Positions 1 through 5,419 of a DNA stretch of 7,038 nucleotides are shown here, piece by piece. The position numbers and the translations under genes were made by a program. Each line of letters opens with the position of its first letter. Within the stretch, counting starts at the first letter, position 1. Where the stretch lies: positions 1 to 7,038 of the forward strand of contig JBLHLB010000216.1 of assembly GCA_047618505.1 (NCBI GenBank), in the 5' to 3' direction. This DNA comes from JBLHLB01 sp047618505 (GTDB lineage: Bacteria; Planctomycetota; UBA1135; GCA-002686595). The notes under the pieces are model-generated. The model searched no databases, was not told where the DNA came from, and saw nothing but the letters and a program-made list of their open reading frames with translations.

Positions 1-113
1 GGCAAGGCGTCGGGTTCTCCGCGTAGCTGTACCTACACGGGTGGTTCCGACAACGCAGCCAGGCGATTTGTGGGGGCCGAGCGAGGAGTTGCTGTTTTTC
101 AACGGGCTGCTAG
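1..113 (-). mobile_element. Possible end of an insertion sequence (weak)
   Basis: Read on the minus strand from about 113, the sequence begins CTAGCAGCCCGTTGAAAAAC. It resembles the CTAG...GCTGTTGAAAAA-type ends that I recall from some bacterial insertion sequences. Coding similarity of the neighbouring repeat protein fades at just this point, and beyond it the frame reads as low-complexity Ser/Asn/Arg-rich residues. No transposase can be identified in the 113 bases available, and the partner end and any target duplication lie outside the window. It may simply be the poorly conserved tail of the decayed gene. Confidence 0.2.
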
Positions 114-787
114 TGCCCCCTGGGTTCGGAAGGTTGAGATCTAGCGTTGTTGTTTGTCCAGGGATCACCGTGCAGTTGCTGGGGAAAGACCATTCCGGTC
201 CCAGTTCGCGGGTCCTGGAGAAGAAGCCCGATGTCAGTTCGGTTACAGGCCGCACATTCCAAGCTCCGGGGGGGTAGGCCTTCGAAGCTATAGCTTCCGT
301 CTCGCAGGGTTTGTGTCCCGCGTACGGCATGTAGAGGGTGGTTCAAGACGACGCCCATGCCCGCCATAGGATTGCCGCGGTGGTCGCGCACGATGCCGTG
401 CAGTTCTCCACCCGCGCTGACTTCGATCACTAGGTCTTGAATACCTGCGTCGGCGCGCTAGTTGGGAAGCTCGACAATGCTGTCCGCGAAACCGCGGCCT
501 GATACGAGGAGCACGCAGCTCTCATCCGCATCCATGTGCAATTGAAAACGTCCGTCTCGGCCGCTGCGGGCCCCTGCGGCAACGACGTTACCCACTGCAC
601 TCAGGCCATCACCCTTGGCGGAGTACTCTCCTGCCGGGAGTTTAAGGCGCAGCTCAAGTCGTGCACGGGAGACGAGTTCACCGGCACGTAGAACGATGCC
701 TTGAATGCCGCGCTGTGACTCTAGGCTGATGCGCCAACCCTCCGGCAGTTGCCCCGGCGGAGAGGGCTTCCAATACGGGAACGGCTT
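1..787 (-). pseudogene. Decayed carboxypeptidase-regulatory-like repeat protein
   Basis: Reading leftward, three joined frame segments resemble tandem carboxypeptidase-regulatory-like beta-sandwich repeats, typical of large secreted or surface proteins. Segment 787-461 carries GRDGRFQL near 562-539 (the usual TD.dGrF motif) and ends in ELPN before an in-frame TAG at 458-460. Segment 457-275 continues the same frame with RADAGIQDLVIEV and then GGELHGIVRDHRGNP (about 412-368), followed by DGSYSFEGLPP. At the C7 run (plus-strand G7, 268-274) the frame must shift by one base to restore LPPGAWNV and, later, CTVIPGQTTTLDLNLP. That frame stays open to base 1, but repeat-like character fades left of about 118. 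Upstream, the frame is closed by TGA at 788-790 and no credible start or signal peptide is visible. The shift could be true decay or a homopolymer sequencing error; the TAG favours decay. Domain type is fairly certain, function unknown. Confidence 0.6.
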
Positions 788-975
788 TCATGACGCACCT
801 GAATGCAGCGGGAGCCCTGGAGTTGGGACAATCTTGAGAATAGCTGGCTTGGGGAATCGCCGCCATCATCAGGGTCGCTCCGGGTCCGTGGCCCATCCTG
901 TGGCCGACCCTGGGCGTGGTCTGGGCCCCGGGGTGAACCTGGCGACGCCTGCCCGAGCCAGCTATCGTCTCCGCC
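788..975. other. Intergenic stretch with no supported gene
   Basis: This 188-base stretch separates the decayed minus-strand gene from the plus-strand YchJ-like gene. Several stops interrupt the minus-strand frame that would extend the pseudogene (TGA at 788-790 and two more near 870). Overlapping open frames here give no recognisable motifs. I see no clear promoter hexamers or hairpin. It should contain the promoter of the gene at 976. Confidence 0.4.
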
Positions 976-1386
976 GTGACTATTCCCCCCAACGATCTCT
1001 GCCCCTGTTCATCCGGGTCCAAGTACAAGCGCTGCTGCCGGCCCCTGCACCAGGGCGTTCCCGCGGAGACGCCTGAGGCACTGATGCGCTCCCGTTTCTC
1101 GGCCTATGCCGCCGGCCTGGTCGACTATGTGATCGACAGCACAGATCCCCGTGGCCCCCAGTGGAAGCAGGACCGCGCCGCCTGGTCACGCGAGATCGGA
1201 AGCTTCTGCCGTGGGACGGTTTTCGAAGGCTTGGAGATCCTGGACTCCCGTGAAGAAGGCGACGGAGGACGCGTTCGATTCCACGCTAAGCTTCGCCAAG
1301 GTGGCGGTGATGCGAGCTTCCTGGAGGACAGTACCTTCGTGAAGAGCGAAGGGCGTTGGCTCTACTCCTCGGGCCAGACGAGCTAG
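976..1386 (+). CDS. YchJ-like UPF0225 protein with N-terminal SEC-C motif
   Basis: This 136-aa protein matches the YchJ/UPF0225 family, whose biochemical role is not established. Residues 9-21 are CPCSSGSKYKRCC, a SEC-C zinc-binding motif with Cys9, Cys11, Cys20 and Cys21 as likely ligands. Residues around 34-45 read PEALMRSRFSAY, the family signature that follows the motif. The central domain continues with FEGLEIL, RVRFHAKL and EDSTFVKSEGRWLYSSG, matching the closing strands of the YchJ fold. E. coli YchJ (about 152 aa) has a second SEC-C motif at its C-terminus. Here the protein stops just after GRWLYSSG, so that copy is absent. The start is GTG at 976: an in-frame TGA lies at 934-936 and no ATG intervenes. 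No Shine-Dalgarno sequence precedes it. It converges on the exporter operon and stands alone as a transcription unit. Likely a soluble cytoplasmic protein. Confidence 0.9.
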   Translation: MTIPPNDLCPCSSGSKYKRCCRPLHQGVPAETPEALMRSRFSAYAAGLVDYVIDSTDPRGPQWKQDRAAWSREIGSFCRGTVFEGLEILDSREEGDGGRVRFHAKLRQGGGDASFLEDSTFVKSEGRWLYSSGQTS

Positions 1387-1406
1387 GAACTGACGAGCTA
1401 GGACTA
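1377..1406. repeat. Two-copy 15-bp tandem repeat over a stop codon
   Basis: The 12-base unit GACGAGCTAGGA occurs at 1377-1388 and again at 1392-1403, a 15-base period. The first copy contains the TAG stop of the YchJ-like gene. The second copy repeats the same stop in the same frame. This looks like a small slippage duplication with no evident function. Confidence 0.6.
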
Positions 1407-1429
1407 ACCCTGAGTTGCTGCTGACTCGG

Positions 1430-1445
1430 CCACCGTAATCGGTGG
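1430..1445. terminator. Candidate bidirectional hairpin between convergent genes
   Basis: CCACCG (1430-1435) and CGGTGG (1440-1445) form a perfect 6-bp stem around a TAAT loop, with a possible extra G-U pair outside. It lies in the 85-base gap between the plus-strand YchJ-like gene and the minus-strand exporter gene, where a shared terminator would be expected. No T-tract follows on either strand, so it is not a textbook intrinsic terminator. Confidence 0.35.
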
Positions 1446-1471
1446 TGCGGAGCTTGGTTCCGTATAGCCGA

Positions 1472-2695
1472 CTACATCACCCGTCGTGGCGGGAAGATCA
1501 CGTTTGCGGCCAGGGTCCCCGCGACTAGGGCGGCGGCGACCATGCCGGTTTGGAAGGCCCACTCCATTCCCGCCAGAGCCTCGCGATCCAGGAACGAGGT
1601 CAGGCTGCGATAGCCGAGACTGCCAGGCACGAGCAGTAGGATACCGGGGGTCAAGGGCACTAGGGCTGGCCGGTTGTAAACACGCGCGTAGGCGTTACTC
1701 GCGACGCCAACGACGAGTGCACCCAGGAGGGGGGCGAGGTCGGAACCGAGGGATGTCGCGGCCCAGCGCACTGTGCAATAGCCGCTCAGGGCGGTCACGT
1801 AGATCACGAGGAGTTCGCGCACACGAGCTTCCAGCAAGACCGTGAAAGCGAAGGGCGTTACAGCCAGGGCCAACCACTCGGTCCAAAGAGGCGGTGCTAC
1901 ACCAGTGGACTCGAGGGGTCCGCGCGGTCCACCGCCTATGCGCCAAGCTAGGGCGACGCCCAGGAGGATCGTGAGGAAGACGACCGCAGATCCAGCAAAG
2001 CGCGAGACACCAGAAACCAGGTGACGTGTCGCCAACTCCGTCATCGCGATTGTTAACGAGAGACCGGGGATCAACACGATCAGGGTCGCAAGGGTCACAA
2101 TGCGATCGTCGACCAAGGGCCATTGGATCGTCGCGAGCAGCGCAAGCATGGCGGCAACAAATGCGGCCAGCGGTTCGAACATGCCCTGTTCGACAGTGCG
2201 TGTGGGAAGGCAGCGGCTCAGGAGATAGAGCAGTGGGCCGATGCAGAATGAGAGCCCAATTTCGGCATACCCACCTCCGAAGAGTCTCGCCGCTCCACTG
2301 GAGGCGAGCCCAAAGGCCAGGGCTTTCCACCAGGCGTTCCAGCGCGGGCTAGCAGCTTCAATCTCTTCGAGTCGAATGAGCCCAGTTTCTAAGTCGAGGC
2401 CGTGGTGCTCGACCGCCTCCATGACTTCGTCGAATTCCAGCAGCTTGCCCAGGTCCAAGTCTCCGAACTCGACGCGCAACATGTGCACGTCGTTCGTGGG
2501 CGCCTCTCCAAAGGATGCGAAGACAGAGGTGGGGGTATAGAGGAAGCTGGCGGGCAGCCCGATCGCGCTCCCCACCTTGGCCATCACACGCTCCAGGCGG
2601 TGGGCAGGGGTGCCATGGGCATGCAGCAGCTCCGCGCAGCGCATGAGGAACGCGCGCTTCTGGAGGTACTCGGAGGGGAAGTCTAGGGCGCTCAT
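1472..2695 (-). CDS. ThrE-type threonine/serine exporter family protein
   Basis: This 407-aa protein has the ThrE architecture: a soluble N-terminal region (about 1-120) followed by about ten hydrophobic segments (about 123-399). The N-terminal part has CAELLHAHGTPAHRLERVM, a typical opening of this family. The first membrane half contains VLIPGLSLTIAMTELATRHL (about 207-226) and then SGVSRFAGS. The second half contains RPALVPLTPGILLLVPGSLG (about 342-361). Both DUF1212-like and DUF3815-like halves are in one chain, as in Corynebacterium ThrE, which exports threonine and serine by proton antiport. Substrate here is inferred from the family only. The ATG at 2695 overlaps the TGA of the upstream small gene as ATGA, which fixes the start and suggests translational coupling. 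It ends near the convergent YchJ-like gene. Inner-membrane location expected. Confidence 0.9.
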   Translation of the reverse strand: MSALDFPSEYLQKRAFLMRCAELLHAHGTPAHRLERVMAKVGSAIGLPASFLYTPTSVFASFGEAPTNDVHMLRVEFGDLDLGKLLEFDEVMEAVEHHGLDLETGLIRLEEIEAASPRWNAWWKALAFGLASSGAARLFGGGYAEIGLSFCIGPLLYLLSRCLPTRTVEQGMFEPLAAFVAAMLALLATIQWPLVDDRIVTLATLIVLIPGLSLTIAMTELATRHLVSGVSRFAGSAVVFLTILLGVALAWRIGGGPRGPLESTGVAPPLWTEWLALAVTPFAFTVLLEARVRELLVIYVTALSGYCTVRWAATSLGSDLAPLLGALVVGVASNAYARVYNRPALVPLTPGILLLVPGSLGYRSLTSFLDREALAGMEWAFQTGMVAAALVAGTLAANVIFPPRRVM

Positions 2696-2991
2696 GCCGG
2701 GACAATACCCAATCGCCGGAGTTGCGCTAGCCAGGGATCGGGCTCTCCACCGGGAGACCTTCGCATGCGCTGGAGCTTCACTACCCCGGCTAGGCCCAAC
2801 CCGATGACGAAGGGCACCAGCATCTGGCCCGTCAGGCGCTGGAACATCGCGGGGTCGGCCTGCCCACCAGCAGCGGAGATGAAATTGAAGCCCGCGTCTT
2901 GGATGATGACTGCGGCGAGCAAGCCACTCGGGGGGCTGCTGTCTTTGAGGCGACGCTGATCATTTGCCGAAACCCGGGGGGTGGTCTCCAC
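2692..2991 (-). CDS. Unrecognised 99-aa small membrane protein coupled to the exporter
   Basis: I do not recognise this family. The 99 residues start with a polar stretch (1-22), followed by a moderately hydrophobic segment SGLLAAVIIQDAGFNFIS (about 22-39). A stronger membrane helix, MLVPFVIGLGLAGVVKLQ, lies at about 57-74 and precedes a basic patch, RMRRS. The tail is polar and ends WLAQLRRLGIVPA. The basic patch after the helix would favour a cytoplasmic C-terminus. The stop overlaps the exporter start by four bases (ATGA at 2695-2692), so the two are almost certainly co-transcribed and coupled. The start is taken as GTG at 2991, the first start codon after an in-frame TAG roughly 20 bases upstream, and no Shine-Dalgarno is visible. 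The overlap makes a real gene likely. A role as an exporter accessory subunit or regulator is only inference from position. Confidence 0.65.
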   Translation of the reverse strand: METTPRVSANDQRRLKDSSPPSGLLAAVIIQDAGFNFISAAGGQADPAMFQRLTGQMLVPFVIGLGLAGVVKLQRMRRSPGGEPDPWLAQLRRLGIVPA

Positions 2992-3058
2992 AGCCCGCAG
3001 CGCTACGCCGCCCTAAAGAGATGCATCCCCCGTAGGTCCTAGGGCGTAAGATTCCCGG
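2992..3058. promoter_or_regulatory. Divergent intergenic region with inverted repeat
   Basis: These 67 bases separate the divergent starts at 2991 (minus) and 3059 (plus), so the promoters of both transcription units must lie here or overlap the genes. CGCCCTA (3009-3015) and TAGGGCG (3040-3046) form a perfect 7-bp inverted repeat with a 24-base spacer. TACGC before the left arm and TA after the right arm extend the symmetry imperfectly. The spacer also holds the palindrome ATGCAT (3021-3026). This could be an operator or a hairpin in the leader. No convincing -35/-10 pair is visible. Confidence 0.4.
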
Positions 3059-4261
3059 GTGCAGCCTGACCTGAAACGCAGCCTGGGGCTTCCGCTGCTC
3101 GTGCTCTACGGTGTGGGCACGATGGTGGGAGGAGGCTTCTATGCCCTGCTCGGTGCGGTGGCCCACGAGGCGGGGGTTGCGACGCCGGGCGCGTTCCTGT
3201 TCGCGGGGCTCCTGGCCCTTCCGAGTGCGCTTTCCTTTGCCGAGCTTTCGGCCCGCATTCCCGAGAGCGCGGGGGAGGCCCGCTACGTCGAGGCAGCTTT
3301 TGGTTCGAGGCGACTGGGCGTTGTAGTCGGGTTGCTCGTGGCCCTGACCGGGGTTGTATCCGCCGCCACATTGTCACGCGCCATCGGCGGTTTCCTGGAG
3401 GTTGCCGTGGGAGCGCCGCTGGTCCTGGCTGCCCTCTCTGCCCTGGCCGTCCTGACGGGGCTGGCGGCCTGGGGCGTGGCGAAGTCGACGCTCGCAGCCG
3501 CGGTGATCACGGTTGTCGAAGTCCTCGGGCTAGTGCTCGCCGCTATCTATGCTCCGACCGATTTCGGGACGGTCCTAGATGGGACCAAGGCCTTCTTCGT
3601 GCCCTCTCTCGACACCACCATGATCGGTCTGATGGCAGGCGGACTCTTGGCCTTTTATGCTTTCGTTGGCTTCGAAGACCTCGTCAACATGGCGGAGGAG
3701 GTCCGTAATCCCGTGCGCAATCTGCCACGCGCGATTCTCGGGTCCCTGGCCATCACGATGGTGCTCTATGTGGTTGTTGCCGCTGTCGCGGTCACGGCGG
3801 TGACGCCGGAGGAATTGGCGACCAGCTCGTCGCCCCTGGCCACGATGGTGGGGGACAATCGTGTCGGAACCACCCTCACGTGGATCGCTATTCTAGCGGG
3901 GGTAAATGGAGTTCTTGTGCAGCTTGTGATGACGGCGCGGGTGCTCTTTGGCTTGGCCCGGGGGGGGAGTCTTCCCGCGGCGTTTGCTCGCGTAAACGAA
4001 CGTACCCGCACACCCCTCCTGGCCACGGCGGTGGCCGGGGGGCTTGCTGGGTGCCTGACTCTTGGGCTGCCGCTCGGGACCCTGGCGAAGATCGCGAGCG
4101 GGGTGCTCCTGGGTGTCTTCGTGATCGTTAACGCTTCCCTCGTGCGCCTGCATAGGAAGGAGCCGGCTCCTCCCGGTGTGCTACGCGTTCATCCGCTGGT
4201 CCCAATTGCCGGCATGCTAGGGAGCGCGATAGCCCTGGTGGCGCACCTGCTTTCCTTCTGA
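3059..4261 (+). CDS. APC-superfamily amino-acid permease (short form)
   Basis: This 400-aa integral membrane protein belongs to the amino acid-polyamine-organocation (LeuT-fold) superfamily. The first helix carries GVGTMVGGGFYALLG (about 18-32), the Gly-rich unwound substrate-binding segment. SFAELSARIPESAGEARYVE (about 59-78) follows helix 2. Helix 6 and its loop read FYAFVGFEDLVNMAEEVRNP (about 199-218), a strong family signature. ARVLFGLARGGSLP (about 293-306) followed by NERTRTPLL is the usual helix 8-9 loop. I count about eleven hydrophobic segments. The C-terminus ends right after GMLGSAIALVAHLLSF, so it is shorter than the common 430-480 aa and probably lacks helix 12. The start is GTG at 3059, since an in-frame TAA lies at 3047-3049 and DLKRSLGLP immediately after is typical. 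No Shine-Dalgarno is visible. Substrate cannot be deduced. Its divergence from the exporter operon suggests a role in amino-acid balance. Confidence 0.92.
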   Translation: MQPDLKRSLGLPLLVLYGVGTMVGGGFYALLGAVAHEAGVATPGAFLFAGLLALPSALSFAELSARIPESAGEARYVEAAFGSRRLGVVVGLLVALTGVVSAATLSRAIGGFLEVAVGAPLVLAALSALAVLTGLAAWGVAKSTLAAAVITVVEVLGLVLAAIYAPTDFGTVLDGTKAFFVPSLDTTMIGLMAGGLLAFYAFVGFEDLVNMAEEVRNPVRNLPRAILGSLAITMVLYVVVAAVAVTAVTPEELATSSSPLATMVGDNRVGTTLTWIAILAGVNGVLVQLVMTARVLFGLARGGSLPAAFARVNERTRTPLLATAVAGGLAGCLTLGLPLGTLAKIASGVLLGVFVIVNASLVRLHRKEPAPPGVLRVHPLVPIAGMLGSAIALVAHLLSF

Positions 4262-4378
4262 TCTTTGGGTGTTGAACAAGCCGGAGGATTGAGGGGCGTT
4301 GGTCCTGGGCATTGCCTTGAGGAATTGGCGACGGCGGCCTATTGCGCAAAACTGAGCCGCTGCTTGACCTAGGATGGA

Positions 4379-4918
4379 TTGGGGTTGTCCGTTCGGAGTA
4401 GCGAACCACAGCGATCCGTTGTTCCAGCCGCGACAGGTCAACCACTTGGCGATGCGATTATGATGCAAAGGCTTCAACGTCTCTGTTTCCGTATGCCCTT
4501 TCTAGGTGGGGACGGGAACTTTGACGGCGACGGGGACTTGGATGTCTTCGTCGGCGTGCCCGCTGGTGCTCCCCACCACGTATGGCGCAGCAGACTGCGT
4601 CAGCTAGATTGGCGCGCCACGCCACGTATCGGAAAGGACTTGGTGCAGGATGTCAGCGGTCCGGCCCCGACGCTGTGGATGCTCGGAAGTACCTTTGGGA
4701 CGGACGCTATTCCGACGAACAACGGCCTCCTTCGGCTTTCACCTCTGACTCTCGCGATTGAAGACGAGGGGGTGTTGGACCTGCGCGGAGAAGGCGAGAT
4801 AACCTGGAGCATTCCTAACGATCCCGCAAGAACAGGAGTCGTGCTCTATACGCAGGCGGCAGTGGGAGCACCGCTGCGTCTGACGAATCTTGTGCGCACC
4901 ACCCTGACGAATCTGTAG
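4379..4918 (+). CDS. Orphaned C-terminal part of an FG-GAP/VCBS repeat protein
   Basis: The open frame gives up to 179 aa from a TTG at 4379, just after an in-frame TAG at 4370-4372. Only residues from about 41 onward look like real protein. DGNFDGDGDLDVFVG (about 45-59) is one FG-GAP/VCBS blade with its Asp-rich calcium loop. It is followed by VWRSRLRQLDWRATPRIGK and a beta-rich closing domain (about 85-179) with IPNDPARTGVVLYTQA and RLTNLVRTTLTNL before the stop. I associate this closing domain with the C-terminal ends of secreted planctomycete-type proteins. Such proteins normally have a signal peptide and several blades, and neither is present here. The first 40 residues are uncharacteristic. 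I read it as the remnant of a larger surface protein whose 5' part was lost, probably not functional. An expressed short protein from ATG 4460 or 4463 cannot be excluded. Confidence 0.55.
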   Translation: MGLSVRSSEPQRSVVPAATGQPLGDAIMMQRLQRLCFRMPFLGGDGNFDGDGDLDVFVGVPAGAPHHVWRSRLRQLDWRATPRIGKDLVQDVSGPAPTLWMLGSTFGTDAIPTNNGLLRLSPLTLAIEDEGVLDLRGEGEITWSIPNDPARTGVVLYTQAAVGAPLRLTNLVRTTLTNL

Positions 4919-4935
4919 CGCTGCGGGCATGCTCG

Positions 4936-4962
4936 GGCACTAGTGCCAGCGACGGAACCGTC
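4936..4962. repeat. Adjacent palindromes downstream of the FG-GAP remnant
   Basis: GGCACTAGTGCC (4936-4947) is a perfect 12-base palindrome, and GACGGAACCGTC (4951-4962) is a 5-bp inverted repeat with a 2-base centre. They start 18 bases after the stop at 4918. CGCTG (4919-4923) and CAGCG (4947-4951) could form an alternative outer stem. A terminator role is possible, but no T-tract follows. Confidence 0.35.
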
Positions 4963-5311
4963 GGCGCGGGAAGACCCTCTGAAGGGAAAATCTGATTGCC
5001 AGGTGGGATGAATACGCGCCCGGTCCTAGAGGCAAGATGCGATACCGATCCCACGCACTCTCGACCCTTGAGCGCACTCGACCTCCCGCACTATGGGCAC
5101 CGTCGGTGAGGGCACGAGGGTGGCGGATGATCCGTGGGACCGGCTTCGCGAATCGCGTCCGAGGTGTGCCCACTAGGGCTAGTTCCACGGACGCTGGCGG
5201 CCTGGTATGGCGAGTGGTCGGGCGTGCGTCATGGTCGGCGGGTTCAGCAAGTACGGCGGCGTCTCCTATGTCGAAGAGACAGACTCGTGCTGCCAGGCCA
5301 ACTGCAGCCGT

Positions 5312-5336
5312 TCATCAGGCGAAGCCGGCCTGATGA
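5312..5336. repeat. Strong 9-bp hairpin in the gap before the kinase gene
   Basis: TCATCAGGC (5312-5320) pairs perfectly with GCCTGATGA (5328-5336) around a 7-base loop, GAAGCCG, and one more T-G pair is possible outside. No T-run follows on either strand, so it does not look like an intrinsic terminator. It lies about 84 bases before the kinase start, and could be part of its leader or a relic of a structured element. Confidence 0.5.
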
Positions 5337-5419
5337 GAGGGAGCCTTGAGGGCCCGGATCGATGGTCTAATTGGGAGTCGAGCCTGGCGACCGACCTGCC
5401 AAATGCGTAGCTTTCACCT

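Larger units (their letters stand above)
4919..5419. other. 501-base stretch without a convincing gene
   Basis: Open frames on both strands here are short, have Arg/Ser-rich shadow-like compositions and show no recognisable domain. The left part holds the 12-base palindrome GGCACTAGTGCC (4936-4947) and the small inverted repeat GACGGAACCGTC (4951-4962). The right part holds a strong 9-bp hairpin at 5312-5336. The ABC1 kinase promoter should lie near the right end. The stretch may be decayed sequence continuing from the orphaned FG-GAP fragment. Confidence 0.45.

Noticed and set aside
678..1028. Open 116-aa minus-strand frame upstream of the repeat pseudogene
   Set aside because: It overlaps the YchJ-like start and the decayed repeat frame, has no recognisable motif, and the repeat-like reading lies in a different frame.
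1695..2330. 211-aa minus-strand frame inside the exporter gene
   Set aside because: It is an out-of-frame shadow of the clear ThrE family coding sequence, rich in Arg, Pro and His with no domain.
4266..4282. GTGTTGAACAAGCCGG considered as a second IS end matching the one near 113
   Set aside because: Only a short core (GTTGAA) agrees, orientation and spacing are unconstrained, and no transposase lies between.
4217..4477. 86-aa minus-strand frame between permease and FG-GAP remnant, containing WNNGSLWFATPNGQ
   Set aside because: The string is mildly protein-like but overlaps the end of the permease and shows no domain. I could not tie it to any family.
5346..5371. TTGAGG and TCTAAT as a promoter for the kinase gene
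   Set aside because: The spacing is only 14 bases, shorter than normal, and both hexamers deviate from consensus.
5037..5410. Three overlapping plus-strand frames of 67-98 aa before the kinase gene
   Set aside because: They overlap each other in different frames, lack domains or start signals, and have shadow-like compositions.
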